Below are positions 5,616-6,416 of a DNA stretch of 6,416 bases, piece after piece. This stretch comes from an uncultured Lachnospiraceae bacterium. Lineage in GTDB: Bacteria; Bacillota; Clostridia; Lachnospirales; Lachnospiraceae. The notes under the pieces were generated by a model, which was not told the origin of the DNA, did not search any database, and worked only from the letters and a program-made list of their open reading frames with translations. Within the stretch, counting starts at the first letter, position 1. The number at the start of each line of letters is the position of its first letter. The DNA lies in the NCBI GenBank assembly GCA_900553305.1, contig USDI01000133.1, positions 1 through 6,416 on the forward strand. The letters are read 5' to 3'. The position numbers were made by a program, and so were the translations under genes.

Positions 5616-6391
5616 GAATAACGAACCTCCATCAGTGTAAGCCCCTTAGCAGGCACAAGCGGTCCTGCCATTTCTCTATTTTTACTCTTAAGTATTTCCG
5701 GAATCTCTTCGGGACTGCGAAGCTGCATCCCGACCTCCATCAGTGTTCCGGTCAGAATCCGGACCATATGGTACAAAAATCCATCCCCGGAATAGGTAAT
5801 CCGGAGCAGATCCGGCTCCTGCACTTCTGTCATAATGTGCATCACCGAACTGTATTCCCTGGTAAATGTAATCTCCTCTATTGTTCGAACCGTTGATTTC
5901 TTACTTTTTTTAGTCGATGTAAACGCTGCAAAATCATGGGTTCCAAGCAGATACCCTGCGGCCTTCTCCATTGCTTCCACATCGAGTCTTTCTTCTATTC
6001 TATGGGCAAACCGCCGTTCAAATACATGAGGGATTCCGGATTGAATCAGCAGATAGCAATAGGTCTTCCCGGTCGCATTCATTCTGCTGTGAAAACGTTC
6101 CGACGCTTCCTTTACCGAAATCACTGCAATATCCTCCGGCAGATAAGAGTTTACATAATTCATAATCTCCTGCTCCGACATCCGGATATCCGCATGGAAA
6201 TTAGCCACCTGTCCAAGAGCATGTACTCCTGCATCAGTTCGTCCGGAGCCTTGAATTTCAACAGGAGTACCGGCCATTTTAGTTAAAATACTCTCAAGCT
6301 TTCCCTGAATGGTGTGTTCTGTACTTTCCTGTCGCTGCCATCCTTTATACCGTGTTCCTTCATATTGAAGAATCATTTTAAAATTACGCAT
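5612..6391 (-). CDS. truA: tRNA pseudouridine(38-40) synthase TruA
   Basis: A 259-residue, complete cytoplasmic enzyme of the usual family length. It converts uridines 38, 39 and 40 in the tRNA anticodon stem-loop to pseudouridine. The catalytic motif GSGRTDAGVHALGQ (48-61) has the nucleophile D53, equal to D60 of the E. coli enzyme. Y111 in TGKTYCYLL (107-115) matches the base-stacking Tyr118. HDFAAFTS (152-159), FLYHMVR (205-211) and the C-terminal PLVPAKGLTLMEV (244-256) are the other family signatures. The start ATG (6391) has an AAAGGGTGA ribosome site (6403-6395) close upstream. The stop overlaps the GTG of the VanZ-like gene. In many Bacillota truA follows the energy-coupling-factor transporter genes; whatever precedes it here is beyond the right edge, as is the promoter. 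Confidence 0.98.
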   Translation of the reverse strand: MRNFKMILQYEGTRYKGWQRQESTEHTIQGKLESILTKMAGTPVEIQGSGRTDAGVHALGQVANFHADIRMSEQEIMNYVNSYLPEDIAVISVKEASERFHSRMNATGKTYCYLLIQSGIPHVFERRFAHRIEERLDVEAMEKAAGYLLGTHDFAAFTSTKKSKKSTVRTIEEITFTREYSSVMHIMTEVQEPDLLRITYSGDGFLYHMVRILTGTLMEVGMQLRSPEEIPEILKSKNREMAGPLVPAKGLTLMEVRYS

Positions 6392-6416
6392 CGTTCACCC
6401 TTTATCTGTTACATTT

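Noticed and set aside
1..6416. Mobile elements, CRISPR, tRNA, rRNA or riboswitch
   Set aside because: No transposase, integrase, spaced repeat array, tRNA-like cloverleaf or long structured leader was seen; the longest gap between genes is about 170 bases.

Overview
The window looks like chromosomal DNA of a Gram-positive anaerobe of the Clostridia, most likely Lachnospiraceae. This is inferred from strong AAGGAGG-type ribosome binding sites, tight gene packing with ATGA/GTGA overlaps, moderate GC with AT-rich spacers, and the mix of families (DUF4234, DUF6935, VanZ-like, DUF308, and a multi-TM sensor in a NarL-type signalling operon). The genus cannot be named from the sequence alone. There are no phage, IS, CRISPR or RNA genes, and no gene-free stretch longer than about 170 bases.

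Layout. A small plus-strand membrane protein (DUF4234, 15-443) ends at a strong, symmetric terminator (455-490). That terminator also ends a minus-strand signalling operon arriving from the right. The operon reads, in transcription order, a 550-aa multi-TM sensor (3718-2066), a soluble PAS-type histidine kinase (2062-1112) and a NarL/LuxR-type response regulator (1115-489). The spacings are 3 nt and a 4-nt overlap, so it is one transcriptional unit. A good sigma-A-type promoter lies at 3758-3787. Divergent from it, across a 167-base regulatory region holding two adjacent 10-bp perfect palindromes, is a plus-strand DUF6935 gene (3886-4377). Facing that gene is a second minus-strand cluster: truA (6391-5612), a VanZ-family protein with a GTG start (5615-5067) and a six-TM DUF308/HdeD-like protein (5027-4440).

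How the genes may work together. The 550-aa sensor has the membrane part, linker and coiled coil of a histidine kinase, but I find no phospho-acceptor histidine, N-box asparagine or glycine boxes in its C-terminal half. The soluble kinase next to it has all the catalytic parts (H149, N239, glycine box) but no membrane segment. The simplest reading is a split, three-component pathway: membrane receptor (pseudo-kinase), then cytosolic kinase, then DNA-binding regulator. The palindromes and the divergent DUF6935 gene are natural candidates for its operator and target. The truA cluster is housekeeping plus two small membrane proteins of unknown role.
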